A DNA stretch of 64,000 nt from CAVTPU01 sp963736695 (lineage in GTDB: Bacteria; Actinomycetota; Actinomycetes; Mycobacteriales; Micromonosporaceae): positions 434,001-498,000 of the forward strand of contig CAVTPU010000004.1 of the NCBI GenBank assembly GCA_963736695.1. The letters run 5' to 3'. The notes beneath the pieces are model-generated. The model was not told the DNA's origin. It saw nothing but the letters and a program-made list of their open reading frames with translations, and made no database searches. The position numbers were made by a program, and so were the translations under genes. Positions 8,299 to 16,303 of this stretch are shown here, piece after piece. Every line of letters begins with the position of its first letter. The first letter of the stretch is position 1.

Positions 8299-8343
8299 CC
8301 AACAGCGCGGCGACAAAACCGCCTGAAACGGTCGCGGTCGATC

Positions 8344-8377
8344 GCTAGGTCTAGCGGCCCCACCCGCTAGACCTAGC
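8344..8377 (+). terminator. Stem-loop after traB
   Basis: A 13-bp perfect inverted repeat (GCTAGGTCTAGCG with its complement, 8344-8356 and 8365-8377) with an 8-base loop, 18 bp after the restored traB stop. Further CTAG-containing half copies follow at about 8383-8436. It has no U-tract. It may be a terminator or RNA processing site, or a binding site for an element protein. Confidence 0.5.
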
Positions 8378-8472
8378 ACCCCCGCTAGCACCCCACACAA
8401 CCCCTGGCCAGCGCCCTAACCACTAGCGGCGCTGACCTCACGCACCCCGAAACAGCCTGGGGAGGCACTGAA

Positions 8473-8709
8473 ATGACCAGCACCGTCACGCTAGCTAGCC
8501 TCGCCCTCACCGGCTACGCAGCGTATTACCTGATCGCCTGCGCTCTGTTCCCGTTCGGCCGCTGCCACCGATGCCACGGCACCGGACACCGACACACCAT
8601 CACTGGCCGGCGCCGCGAATGCCGCCGCTGCCACGCCACCGGCCGCCGAATCCGCATCGGCCGCCGCCTCTACGAACACATCCGCACCGAATACCGCAGC
8701 AGCCGATGA
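8473..8709 (+). CDS. Small membrane-anchored zinc-ribbon protein
   Basis: 78 aa. GGGGAGG lies 7 bases before the ATG. One hydrophobic helix at residues 8-27 is followed by CHRCHGTGH and CRRCHATGR, a DnaJ-like double CxxCxGxG zinc pattern. Proteins of this size and shape are common between traB and the replication genes of AICEs. The C-terminus is very basic. It may sit at the membrane next to the translocase; no function is established. The stop overlaps the next start (ATGA). Confidence 0.7.
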   Translation: MTSTVTLASLALTGYAAYYLIACALFPFGRCHRCHGTGHRHTITGRRRECRRCHATGRRIRIGRRLYEHIRTEYRSSR

Positions 8710-8942
8710 CCAACCACACCACATGGTGCGCGGGCGGACACCTCTGCAACCTCAGCGAACACCGCGCCCACCCCATCGCCATCCACCCCACCGGGGCACT
8801 AACCCGCGTACGCGACCACACCGGCCGCGACCACGTCGAAATCCGGCTACGCCTGCCCCTACCCGCCAACGAAACCGCCGCACGCCACCGACTCGCCGCG
8901 CTACTCGCCGAACTGGCGAACATCGCCCGCCAACGACCATGA
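8706..8942 (+). CDS. Hypothetical AICE protein, 78 aa
   Basis: The ATG at 8706 overlaps the previous stop by 4 bp. It starts with WCAGGHLCNLSEHRAHP, an arrangement of two Cys and three His that could bind zinc. It then has a strand-rich part (VRDHTGRDHVEIRLRL) and a C-terminal helix (RHRLAALLAELANIARQ). Similar small proteins occur at this site in many AICEs. I know no function. Its stop overlaps the next start, so it belongs to the same translationally coupled series. Confidence 0.68.
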   Translation: MTNHTTWCAGGHLCNLSEHRAHPIAIHPTGALTRVRDHTGRDHVEIRLRLPLPANETAARHRLAALLAELANIARQRP

Positions 8943-9082
8943 CCGGCCGACACAACTGCCAGCACTGGAACGGCGACACCCGCACCTACTGCGGGGTTGT
9001 GGTCGGGGTTCGCCGATACCTGACCGGGTGGTGTTGCCCCGACCACACTCCCGCCGCCATCAACGGTTTGAAGGAGACCACT
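8939..9082 (+). CDS. Cys-rich small protein, open into the prim-pol frame
   Basis: ATG at 8939 overlaps the previous stop. The segment has CQHWNGDTRTYCG and WCCPDHTP, the pattern of short AICE proteins that normally stop before the replication gene. Here no stop intervenes and the frame runs directly into the prim-pol. Because the prim-pol has its own AAGGAGA and ATG at 9083, both an extended fusion and two separate products are possible. I list only the extra 48 codons here. Confidence 0.5.
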
Positions 9083-10028
9083 ATGGACACGTCACCATCG
9101 GCCGCGTTGTTGCGCGCCGCGTTGACCGCCGCCGCCCGAGGGTGGCATGTCATCCCGCTGCGGCCGGGCGATAAACGGCCCGCGTTCCCCGACCATCCCG
9201 CCGACCGATGTGACCTACGCGACCCGCGATGCAGGAAAGCTGAAACACACATCGGGTGGGAAGCCCGCGCGACCGTTGACCCCGACCGGATTCGCCGCGC
9301 CTGGACAACCCGACCATTCAACGTCGGCATAGCGTGCGGCCCGTCCGGCCTCATCGTCGTCGACCTCGACAAGCCGAAACCCGACCAGACCACGCCCGCG
9401 GAGTGGGCCATCGGCGGGGTCAACGACGGGGCCGACGTGTTCACCGTCGTATGCGAACCGGGCCGGACACCCCGTACCGGTCGACACTCACACCGTCACG
9501 ACCGGGCGGGGCGGCACCCACCACTACTACCAACACCCCAACGGTCCCCAGTTGCGCAACACGTCGGGCACGTTGGGATGGCTCATCGACACGCGCGGGT
9601 GGGGTGGTTACGTCGTCGCCCCGGGCAGCATCGTCAACGGCAACCCCTACACCGTCGCGTGGAACACCGACCCCGCCCCGTTGCCTGACTGGTTGGCCCA
9701 TCAACTCGCACCCGCGCCACTGCCCCCGCAACGACCGGTCGTGGTCGACCTTGGCACCGGCCGCCGCCGCGCCTACCTCACCGCCGCGATCACCCGACAA
9801 ACCGACGCGGTCACCACCGCCCCTGAGGGGCAACGCAACCGCGCGTTGTTCACCTCCGCGTGCGCACTGGGGCAGTTGGTCGCCGGTGGGGAACTGTCCG
9901 AAACCGATGTCACCGCAACCCTGACCGCCGCCGCAGCACGGGCGGGACTCACCCCCACCGAGACCACCCGCACCATCACATCCGGCCTACGCGCCGGCGC
10001 CCACCGCCCAAGGAGCGTGGCCGCATGA
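9083..10028 (+). pseudogene. Bifunctional primase-polymerase (prim-pol), +1 frameshift
   Basis: N-terminal prim-pol of the AICE replication type. The first frame runs from ATG 9083 and shows AARGWHVIPLRPGDKRPA, then GIACGPSGLIVVDLDKP with the acidic catalytic residues. At about 9457-9462 (an extra base in a CCGGG stretch) the frame changes. The second frame, with GRGGTHHYYQHPNG and GYVVAPGS, continues to a stop at 10028. With one base removed the product is 314 aa, as expected. As sequenced the first frame runs on to 9688 with an Arg/His-rich tail. The protein would start replication of the excised element. Stop overlaps the next gene (ATGA). Confidence 0.82.
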
Positions 10029-11377
10029 CACACACCATCACCACCACACCACCCGACACTGTTTCAGCCAACATTCGCCCCGCCGGCGGGAACTTCCCGA
10101 TCACGCCGGCCACAACGTCGGCTAGTGGTGCCGCGATCCTCGACGACCTACGGGCCGCGCTCACCCGCTACGTCATCCTGCCCTCACCCGAAGCCGTCGA
10201 CGCGGTCGTGTTGTGGATCGCCGCGACCCACGCGCAACCGGCGTGGGCGCACGCCCCCCGCCTCGTCATTCGGGCACCAGAGAAACGATGCGGCAAGAGT
10301 CGACTACTCGACATTGTCGAGGCGATCTGTCACGCCCCGCTGATCACCGTCAACGCCTCGCCCGCCGCTGTGTATCGGGCGATCGGCGCCGAAGGCGGCC
10401 CACCAACGCTGTTGGTTGACGAGGCGGACACGATCTTCGGCGGGAAGAACGCCGACGCGAACGAAGACCTTCGTGGGTTGCTCAATGCCGGGCATCAACG
10501 CAACCGGCCCACCATCCGATGGGACTCCAACACCCGCACTCTGGAGAAGATCCCCACCTTCGCCATGGCCGCCTTGGCCGGTATCGGGGCGATGCCCGAC
10601 ACCATCGAAGATCGGGCCGTCGTCATCCGCATGCGCCGCCGCGCCCCCGGGGAAACCGTCGCCCCCTACCGGCACCGCCGAGACCGACCCGCACTCACCC
10701 AACTCGCCCGCCGACTCGTCGAATGGCTCACCCGCCACCTCACCGAACTTGAAGCCGCCGAACCGGTCATGCCCCTCGAAGACCGGGCCGCCGACACATG
10801 GGAACCGTTGATCGCCATCGCCGACCACGCCGGCGGGGCCTGGCCAACCCGCGCCCGCACCGCCGCCGTCATGCTCACCGCCGAACGCGACGAAGCCACC
10901 GCCGCATCCGACCGCATCCGACTACTCGCCGACTGCCGAACCGCGTTCGCCGACCTCGACGCCATCCCCACCACCGTCCTACTCGACCGACTCAAAACCG
11001 ACCCCGAAGCCCCATGGGCCGACCACGGCACCACCGGATTGACCGCAATGAAACTCGGCGGGTTGCTTCGCGAATACGACATTCGATCCGCGAACGTTCG
11101 TTTCGGCCCGCCGATCGGGCAAGTGAAGGGCTACACGCGCGCCGATTTCGAAGACGCCTGGAACCGCTACTGTCCCGCCCCGGACGCCTCGACCCCGCCT
11201 GAGCCGTCCCAGCCGTCCCAGCCGTCCCCGCCCAGCTCAGAGGCGGGACGGCTTGAAACCTGGGACGGCTCAAGCCGTCCCACCGAAAAAGCCGTCCCGG
11301 GCCTGACCTGCAATGCAACGCCTGGGACGGCTGGGACGGCTACCCCCCGGCTACGACTCATCGAAGGCACCGGATAA
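10025..11377 (+). CDS. DUF3631 ATPase/helicase-like replication protein
   Basis: 450 aa from an ATG overlapping the prim-pol stop. It has APEKRCGKSRLLDI, a Walker-A-like motif, and TLLVDEADTIF as Walker B, then a DUF3631 domain to about residue 385. This two-gene set of prim-pol plus DUF3631 ATPase replaces a single RepSA in many AICEs and probably unwinds and primes the element after excision. The last 65 residues are low-complexity and encoded by a nine-copy nucleotide repeat (11202-11341), so that end may be shaped by a DNA function, not protein function. A strong stem-loop follows the stop. Confidence 0.82.
   Translation: MTHTITTTPPDTVSANIRPAGGNFPITPATTSASGAAILDDLRAALTRYVILPSPEAVDAVVLWIAATHAQPAWAHAPRLVIRAPEKRCGKSRLLDIVEAICHAPLITVNASPAAVYRAIGAEGGPPTLLVDEADTIFGGKNADANEDLRGLLNAGHQRNRPTIRWDSNTRTLEKIPTFAMAALAGIGAMPDTIEDRAVVIRMRRRAPGETVAPYRHRRDRPALTQLARRLVEWLTRHLTELEAAEPVMPLEDRAADTWEPLIAIADHAGGAWPTRARTAAVMLTAERDEATAASDRIRLLADCRTAFADLDAIPTTVLLDRLKTDPEAPWADHGTTGLTAMKLGGLLREYDIRSANVRFGPPIGQVKGYTRADFEDAWNRYCPAPDASTPPEPSQPSQPSPPSSEAGRLETWDGSSRPTEKAVPGLTCNATPGTAGTATPRLRLIEGTG
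11202..11341. repeat. Nine-copy AGCCGTCCC/GGGACGGCT array inside the DUF3631 gene
   Basis: Perfect 9-mers AGCCGTCCC start at 11202, 11211, 11220, 11273 and 11290. The reverse complement GGGACGGCT starts at 11245, 11262, 11324 and 11333. Three head-to-tail copies open the array and two reversed copies close it. TraB translocases recognise arrays of 8-bp repeats at their transfer site (clt), and replication origins also use iterons, so this is a good candidate for either. Encoded peptide is Pro/Ser- and Gly/Thr-rich. Confidence 0.78.
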
Positions 11378-11406
11378 CCCCCGACAACCCCACCCGAACC
11401 CGAAAA

Positions 11407-11440
11407 GCCGGCCGGTTCCGCCACCCCGGAACCGGCCGGC
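11407..11440 (+). terminator. Stem-loop after the replication genes
   Basis: A 13-bp perfect stem (GCCGGCCGGTTCC with its complement) and an 8-base loop, 30 bp after the stop of the DUF3631 gene and before the excisionase gene. No U-tract, as is usual in high-GC Actinobacteria. It probably separates the replication and integration transcripts. Confidence 0.65.
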
Positions 11441-11569
11441 CCAACACATCACCCCCACCAACCAAAGATCTTGCCCCTACGGCGCTTACAACGGGCCGTT
11501 CTAAGCGCCACCACCACGCCGAAACGCACAACCACAACCGATACGCCCCTCACCTCGAAAGGACGTGAG

Positions 11570-11821
11570 ATGCGCTCCCAGCCGGGCCGTGCACCCCTCC
11601 ACGCGATCCAGGCACCCGCACCACTACCGAGAAAGGCACTGTGGACAGTTCCCGAAGCCATGCACCTACTCAGCATGAGCCGAACCGTCATCTACGAACA
11701 GATCCGCTCCGGCCGGCTCCGCTCCGTCAAGCAAGGCCGGACCCGACTCATCCCCGACGCCGCGATCACCGAACACGTCCGACTCCTCGAAACCGAAACC
11801 ACGATGGGAGCCGCTGCCTGA
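11570..11821 (+). CDS. xis: Excisionase, MerR-like HTH (Xis)
   Basis: 83 aa from ATG 11570, with AAGGA 8 bases upstream. After a 24-residue leader comes WTVPEAMHLLSMSRTVIYEQ and IRSGRLRSVKQGRTRLIP, the winged helix-turn-helix of AICE excisionases, DNA-bending proteins that direct the integrase to excision. Its stop overlaps the integrase start (TGATG), the usual xis-int coupling. It appears intact although the integrase is not. Confidence 0.86.
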   Translation: MRSQPGRAPLHAIQAPAPLPRKALWTVPEAMHLLSMSRTVIYEQIRSGRLRSVKQGRTRLIPDAAITEHVRLLETETTMGAAA

Positions 11822-13003
11822 TGGCCACCAAACCACGCCGCCCCCGAGGCGAGGGAAGCATCTACTGGGACGAAAACCGGCAACGCTTCATCGCCGAAAT
11901 CACCATCGGATACACCCCGGCAGGAAAGCGCATCGTCCGCAAGGGCAGCGGCAAGACCGAAACCGCCGCACGCGCCAAACTCAAGGAACTCGTCCGCGAT
12001 CACGACGATGGGCTGGCCATCGCACCACCGAACTTCACAGTCGGTGACGCGGTCACAGACTGGCTCGCCTTCGGGCTGAATGGCCGCTCGACGAACACTC
12101 GATCGAACTACAGGAACCTTGCCGAAACTCACATCATCGGTCAGATCGGTGCGCGAAAACTGCGGGATCTCAACGCCAGCGATGTCGAACGGTGGCTCGC
12201 CAACCGCGCCAAACTTCTCAGCAACCGAACGTTGCGCCTTCTACATTCGATCCTCAATCGAGCGCTCAAGCGAGCGATGGCCCGGGACAAGGTGAAACGC
12301 AACGTTGTCGAGCTCTGCGACGTACCCTCCGGGCTATCCGGCCGTCGGTCGAAGTCGCTCACCCTCGACCAAGCGAAGGCCGTTCTGGAAGCGTCAGAAC
12401 AGAGTCGGCTTCACGCCTACATCGTGGTGTCACTTCTCACCGGCGCGCGTACCGAGGAACTACGTGCGCTTACCTGGGAGCACGTCGACCTCGACGGGCG
12501 GCCCGACGAGAGGCCGCCCGTTCCGCCTTCAATCGAGGTGTGGCATTCAGTGCGAGGTACGGGTGACACCAAAACTCCGAAATCGCGACGGACCCTTGCG
12601 CTGCCCTCACGATGTGTCGAAGCCTTCAAGTCACAACGCCGACAGCAAGCGGAAGACCGCACGGCGGCTGGCAAAGACTGGCAAGACACCGGGTTGGCGT
12701 TCACCTCGAAGACCGGTGCGCTACTCGACGCGGCCAACGTGCGCCGGGCATTGCGGCGGGTTGCCGAATTGGCTGGATTGGATCCGACCCAGTGGGCACC
12801 ACGCGAGCTACGCCACAGCTTCGTGTCGTTGCTTTCTGACAGCGGGATGCGCCTAGAGGACATCGCCGATCTCTGCGGGCACTGCAGGCACGACGGTCAC
12901 GGGTAAGGTCTACCGGCACCAACTCCGGCCAGTTCTACTCACCGGCGCGGTAACGATGAACCGGATTTTCGACCCGACGCCACCATCGGAGACTGAGGGA
13001 TAG
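11821..13003 (+). pseudogene. int: Tyrosine integrase, +1 frameshift removes the catalytic Tyr
   Basis: AICE site-specific recombinase. The open frame ends at 12906. It contains an N-terminal arm-binding part (GEGSIYWDENRQRFIAEI), a SAM-like core-binding domain, and the catalytic Arg (TGARTEELRAL), Lys (TPKSRRTLALP) and HxxR (ELRHSF) residues. An extra base at about 12883-12886 then shifts the frame just after DLCGHC. In the next frame the sequence resumes as GTTVTGKVYRHQLRPVLL to a TAG at 13001-13003. The nucleophile Tyr (codon 12911-12913) is therefore outside the translated product. One base less gives a normal 393-aa enzyme. Confidence 0.88.
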
Positions 13004-13022
13004 TCACTCAGTTAGACACTCA
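13001..13022. repeat. Direct repeat, right copy (partner at 24)
   Basis: The right copy of the TAGTCACTCAGTT...ACACTCA repeat. Its first three bases are the restored integrase stop codon. It lies between the integrase and the palindrome that precedes tRNA-Pro, where arm-type integrase sites would be expected. Confidence 0.42.
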
Positions 13023-13031
13023 GGTTGCACA

Positions 13032-13065
13032 AGAGGGCATGTTCAATCGATTGAACATGCCCTCT
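13032..13065. terminator. 34-bp perfect palindrome between integrase and tRNA-Pro
   Basis: Two 17-bp arms without a spacer, beginning AGAGGGCATGTTCAATC. It lies 29 bp after the restored integrase stop and 8 bp beyond the tRNA 3' end, so it can end transcription from both sides. It is AT-richer than its surroundings, and being next to the attachment site it may also bind integrase or excisionase. Confidence 0.65.
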
Positions 13066-13073
13066 GACCTGTG

Positions 13074-13147
13074 TCGGGACGGCGGGATTCGAACCCACGA
13101 CCCCTTGACCCCCAGTCAAGTACGCTACCAAGCTGCGCCACGTCCCG
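13074..13147 (-). tRNA. tRNA-Pro (anticodon GGG)
   Basis: A full cloverleaf on the minus strand. The acceptor stem is CGGGACG/CGTCCCG and the discriminator base is A. The anticodon stem is CTTGA/TCAAG around a CTGGGGG loop, so the anticodon is GGG, reading CCC and CCU. The T arm has GTGGGTTCGAATCCCGC. CCA is not encoded. Its 3' end faces the integrase, making it the integration target of the AICE. Confidence 0.96.
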
Positions 13148-13282
13148 GCGTCGTCCGCGCATGTGCACTGCGGACGACAGCCGCTACAGATTAGCGCACA
13201 CCCTGAGGGTGTGCGCTACCGGGTTATCGCCGTTGGTGCGTCACTTCGCGACGATCGGGTGGATCACACTCCGTACCGTGTC

Positions 13283-13909
13283 CTAGGATGCTAGGTTTTT
13301 GGGGAGGACGGTGGCTTGGTTGAGGTCAGTCCTCGGGGAGGGGGAGCTGGTGTCGGCACTGATGTCGACGAGCAGCATGCGCGCACCGACGACGGCCAGT
13401 CCGGCCGGGTCGGCGATGACGTCGGGGAGCCGGGTGGCTAAGTGGACGGTTCCGACGTGCATGGCATAGGCGGCGACCGCGCGATTGTGGGCCTCGTGGG
13501 CAGGGAGGCCCAGGTCTCGAAAGGTTTCGTGCAGATAGGCGATTCGACGGTCGACGACCCGGCGCATGACCGGCGCGACGAGTGGGTGGTCGGCGACCCC
13601 GAGGAGGCTCGCCTCGATGGCGGGGATGCCGCGGGTGGTGACCTGGGTGAAGAGTGTTCGAAGGCGGGTCGCCGGATCGGAGTGGACGGCGATGGCGTCG
13701 ATGACCGCCTGGGTGTGTGCCTGCTCCCAGAGTTCGAGCGCGGCGACGATGACCGCGTCGCGGTTGGGATAGTGCCAATAGAAGCTGCCTTTGGTGGTGC
13801 CGAGCCGCGCCGCGAGGGGTTCGACTGCGACGGCGGCCAGCCCCTTCTCCCCCAGCAGGTCGAGGGCCGCCGTGGCCCAGTCGGTTGCGGTCAGTCGTAC
13901 GCGCGCCAT
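13283..13909 (-). CDS. TetR/AcrR-family transcriptional regulator
   Basis: 208 aa from ATG 13909. The N-terminal HTH covers residues about 8-55 (DWATAALDLLGEKGLAAVAV and LGTTKGSFYWHYPNRDAVI), the textbook TetR recognition helix. The C-terminal ligand-binding half is typical in length. The palindrome CCATACG-GTAG-CGTATGG lies directly before the start, so it probably represses itself. It has no divergent partner gene in the window: the neighbours are tRNA-Pro and der, so its other targets are unknown. It may be part of the backbone, as it lies outside the tRNA junction. Confidence 0.88.
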   Translation of the reverse strand: MARVRLTATDWATAALDLLGEKGLAAVAVEPLAARLGTTKGSFYWHYPNRDAVIVAALELWEQAHTQAVIDAIAVHSDPATRLRTLFTQVTTRGIPAIEASLLGVADHPLVAPVMRRVVDRRIAYLHETFRDLGLPAHEAHNRAVAAYAMHVGTVHLATRLPDVIADPAGLAVVGARMLLVDISADTSSPSPRTDLNQATVLPKNLAS

Positions 13910-13910
13910 G

Positions 13911-13928
13911 CCATACGGTAGCGTATGG
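13911..13928. promoter_or_regulatory. TetR operator candidate
   Basis: A perfect inverted repeat with 7-bp arms CCATACG and CGTATGG and a 4-base centre, 1 base from the start codon of the TetR gene. Its size and position fit autorepression by a TetR dimer. Confidence 0.65.
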
Positions 13929-14025
13929 TCGCGCTGCGACGCATTACTCGGCCGCATTCCGCGTGATCGCGAGCGCCAGGACCGGGTGCAGCCGGTGCTA
14001 TCGCACACGATCACGCCGAGTGGCG

Positions 14026-15549
14026 TTAGCTCTTCTTGCGCGCCCGCACGGACAGCGAGATCGGCGATCCGACGAAGCCGAACTCCTCACGGAGCCGACG
14101 TTCGATGAACCGCACGTAACCCGCGTCGAGCGGGCCTGAGGTGAAGAGCACGAACCGCGGGGGTTTGGTGCCGGCCTGGGTCGCGAAGAGAACCTTCGGC
14201 GACCGTCCGCTGCGGACCGGGTGCGGCGTCGCCTGCACGACCGAGTTGAGCCACTGGTTGAGCTGCCCGGTCGAGACCCGCTGCTCCCAGCTCGCCAGCG
14301 CCGTGCGCAGCGCGGGGGCGAGTTTCTCCGTCGCACGGCCGGTCTTCGCCGAGATGTTGACCCGGATCGCCCACGGGATGCGGCGCAGCTCCCGCTCCAC
14401 CTCACGTTCGAGGAAATAGCGGCGGTCGTCGCTGACGAGATCCCACTTGTTGAAGGCGAGCACGAGGGCGCGGCCGGCCTCGGCGACCATGGTGAGCACC
14501 CGTTGATCCTGCTCGGCGATGGGTTCGGCGGCGTCGAGCAGGACGACGGCGACCTCGGCCGTCTCCAGTGCGCCGGCCGTGCGCAGGCTCGCGTAATATT
14601 CCGCGCCGCTGGCGGTGTCGACGCGGCGGCGCAGCCCGGCGGTGTCGACGAAGAGCCACGTGTCGCCGCCGATGCTGACGAGGCTGTCGACCGGGTCCAC
14701 TGTGGTGCCTGCGACCGAGTCGACGACGACGCGTTCCTCGTTGGCGAGACGGTTGAGCAGGCTGGACTTGCCGACGTTGGGCCGGCCGATAAGCGCGACC
14801 CGGCGGGGGCCGCGGGTGGTGACCTCGATGACCGGTGGCGTCGAGGGCAGGGTGGCGAGCACCGCGTCGAGCAGGTCGCCGGAGCCGCGGCCGTGCAGGG
14901 CGGAGACCGGATAGGGCAGACCGAGGCCGAGCGACCACAGTCTCGCCGAGTCCAGTTCCTGCTGCGCGTTGTCGACCTTGTTGGCCACGAGCAGCACGGG
15001 TTTGCGGGTGCGCCGCAGCATTCGCACCGCGGCTTCGTCGTCGTCGAGCGCGCCGACGGTGGAGTCGACGACGAAGAGGATGACGTCTGCGGTCGCGGCG
15101 GCGATCTCGGCTTGCGCGGCGATGGCGGCGGCGCGGTCGCGTGGATCGGGTTCCCAGCCGCCGGTGTCGACGATCACGAACCGACGGCCGGACCACTGGG
15201 CGTCATAGGCGACCCGGTCGCGGGTGACGCCGGGCACGTCCTGCACGACCGCCTGTCGGCGGCCGAGGATGCGGTTGACGAGGGTGGACTTGCCGACGTT
15301 GGGGCGGCCGACCACGGCGACGACCGGGGCCGGGACGACGAGTCGCGAGCCCGAACCGTCCTCATCGGACTCCGCCTCGAACTCCGACTCGTCGAAGTCG
15401 TCGGCGAGCTCGTAGTCGCCGTCGAAGGCATCGGCGTCGAAGGAGTCACCATCGAACGGGCCACTGTCGAGAGTGGACCCGTCGAGGGTGGGCGGTTGGG
15501 TGTCGTGGACGCCGTCGGCGGCGAGCATGCGGTGCTCCGGGTTGCTCAT
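14026..15549 (-). CDS. der: Ribosome biogenesis GTPase Der (EngA)
   Basis: 507 aa. Two tandem G domains each have GRPNVGKS, at about residues 81 and 254, with DTGGW/DTAGL G3 motifs and NKVD/NKWD G4 motifs. A KH-like C-terminal domain follows and ends in RARKKS. Der helps assembly of the 50S ribosomal subunit. The first 70 residues are a very acidic extension rich in Asp and Phe, as in other Actinobacteria. ATG overlaps the cmk stop by 4 bp. It is the last gene of the ald-to-der series; the same order is conserved across Actinobacteria. Confidence 0.96.
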   Translation of the reverse strand: MSNPEHRMLAADGVHDTQPPTLDGSTLDSGPFDGDSFDADAFDGDYELADDFDESEFEAESDEDGSGSRLVVPAPVVAVVGRPNVGKSTLVNRILGRRQAVVQDVPGVTRDRVAYDAQWSGRRFVIVDTGGWEPDPRDRAAAIAAQAEIAAATADVILFVVDSTVGALDDDEAAVRMLRRTRKPVLLVANKVDNAQQELDSARLWSLGLGLPYPVSALHGRGSGDLLDAVLATLPSTPPVIEVTTRGPRRVALIGRPNVGKSSLLNRLANEERVVVDSVAGTTVDPVDSLVSIGGDTWLFVDTAGLRRRVDTASGAEYYASLRTAGALETAEVAVVLLDAAEPIAEQDQRVLTMVAEAGRALVLAFNKWDLVSDDRRYFLEREVERELRRIPWAIRVNISAKTGRATEKLAPALRTALASWEQRVSTGQLNQWLNSVVQATPHPVRSGRSPKVLFATQAGTKPPRFVLFTSGPLDAGYVRFIERRLREEFGFVGSPISLSVRARKKS

Positions 15550-16229
15550 GCGCGCGCTTTCGCGCGTACCAGGGAATTCAGTTGGTCGACCACCTCGTCG
15601 ATGCCGATCTCGGTGGTGTCGAGCACCACCGCGTCGGCCGCTTGGGCCAACGGGTCGGCGGCGCGGGTCGAGTCGAGGTGGTCGCGGCGGCGCAGGTCCG
15701 CGGCGGTCGCGTCGACGTCGGAGGCGTCTTCGGCCGCGCGGCGGCGCGCACGTTCGGCGGCGGAGGCGGTGAGATAGACCTTGAGGTGTGCGTCGGGCGC
15801 CACGACGGATCCGATGTCGCGACCCTCGACGACGATGCCGGCGTCGGCCTCGGCGATGATGTCACGCTGGCGGGCGACGAGCAGCTGCCGCACGGCGGGG
15901 ACGGCCGCGACGGCGGAGACGGCCGCGGTGACCTCCGGGCCACGGATCGGCCCGTCGACCGGGGTGCCGTCGACGCTGATCCGCGGGTCGGCTGGGTCGC
16001 TGACGATCGTCAGCTCAGCCTCGCCAGCGATCTTGGCCACGGTGTCCGCGTCGTGCGGGTCGACCCCGGCGTGCAGCACCGCCCAGGTGATCGCCCGATA
16101 CATCGCGCCCGTGTCGAGATAGGCGGCCCCGAGGGTCTGCGCCAGTCGCCGCGACACGGTCGACTTGCCCGAGCCGGATGGGCCGTCGACCGCCACCACG
16201 GCCCCCGACCGCTCCTGCCTGTCACCCAC
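15546..16229 (-). CDS. cmk: Cytidylate kinase
   Basis: Phosphorylates CMP and dCMP to the diphosphates. 227 aa from the GTG at 16229, chosen because GAGGAG lies 9 bases before it and it gives the normal family length. The P-loop is VDGPSGSGKSTVSRRLA, followed by YLDTGAMYRA and GRDIGSVVAPDA, the CMP-binding motifs, and the lid RRRDHLDSTR. Bases 16230-16303 to the rluB stop contain no gene. Stop overlaps the start of der (ATGA). Confidence 0.95.
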   Translation of the reverse strand: MGDRQERSGAVVAVDGPSGSGKSTVSRRLAQTLGAAYLDTGAMYRAITWAVLHAGVDPHDADTVAKIAGEAELTIVSDPADPRISVDGTPVDGPIRGPEVTAAVSAVAAVPAVRQLLVARQRDIIAEADAGIVVEGRDIGSVVAPDAHLKVYLTASAAERARRRAAEDASDVDATAADLRRRDHLDSTRAADPLAQAADAVVLDTTEIGIDEVVDQLNSLVRAKARA

Positions 16230-16303
16230 GAAAACACACTCCTCGATCGTGGCGACCGGGCCGGATGGCCGCGGTCGTCTCGTTAACGTTACCGGCGTCG
16301 GGC

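Larger units (their letters stand above)
1..13073. mobile_element. AICE (pSAM2-type integrative conjugative element) in tRNA-Pro, left end outside window
   Basis: The gene order repressor, DUF6284-like, Nudix, Spd-like membrane protein, FtsK/TraB translocase, prim-pol, DUF3631 ATPase, excisionase, integrase is the standard layout of actinomycete integrative conjugative elements, which move as double-stranded DNA through one TraB pump. The integrase ends about 70 bp from the 3' end of an intact tRNA-Pro, the expected right junction. I found no second copy of the tRNA 3' end in bases 1-3300, so the left junction lies outside the window. The genes at 233-3132 are then probably cargo. Integrase, TraB and prim-pol each carry a +1 frameshift, so the element is probably not self-mobile as sequenced. 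Confidence 0.88.

Noticed and set aside
13071..13286. A 71-codon plus-strand frame over tRNA-Pro
   Set aside because: It is the well-known false frame produced by the antisense of a tRNA; the tRNA fold is complete.
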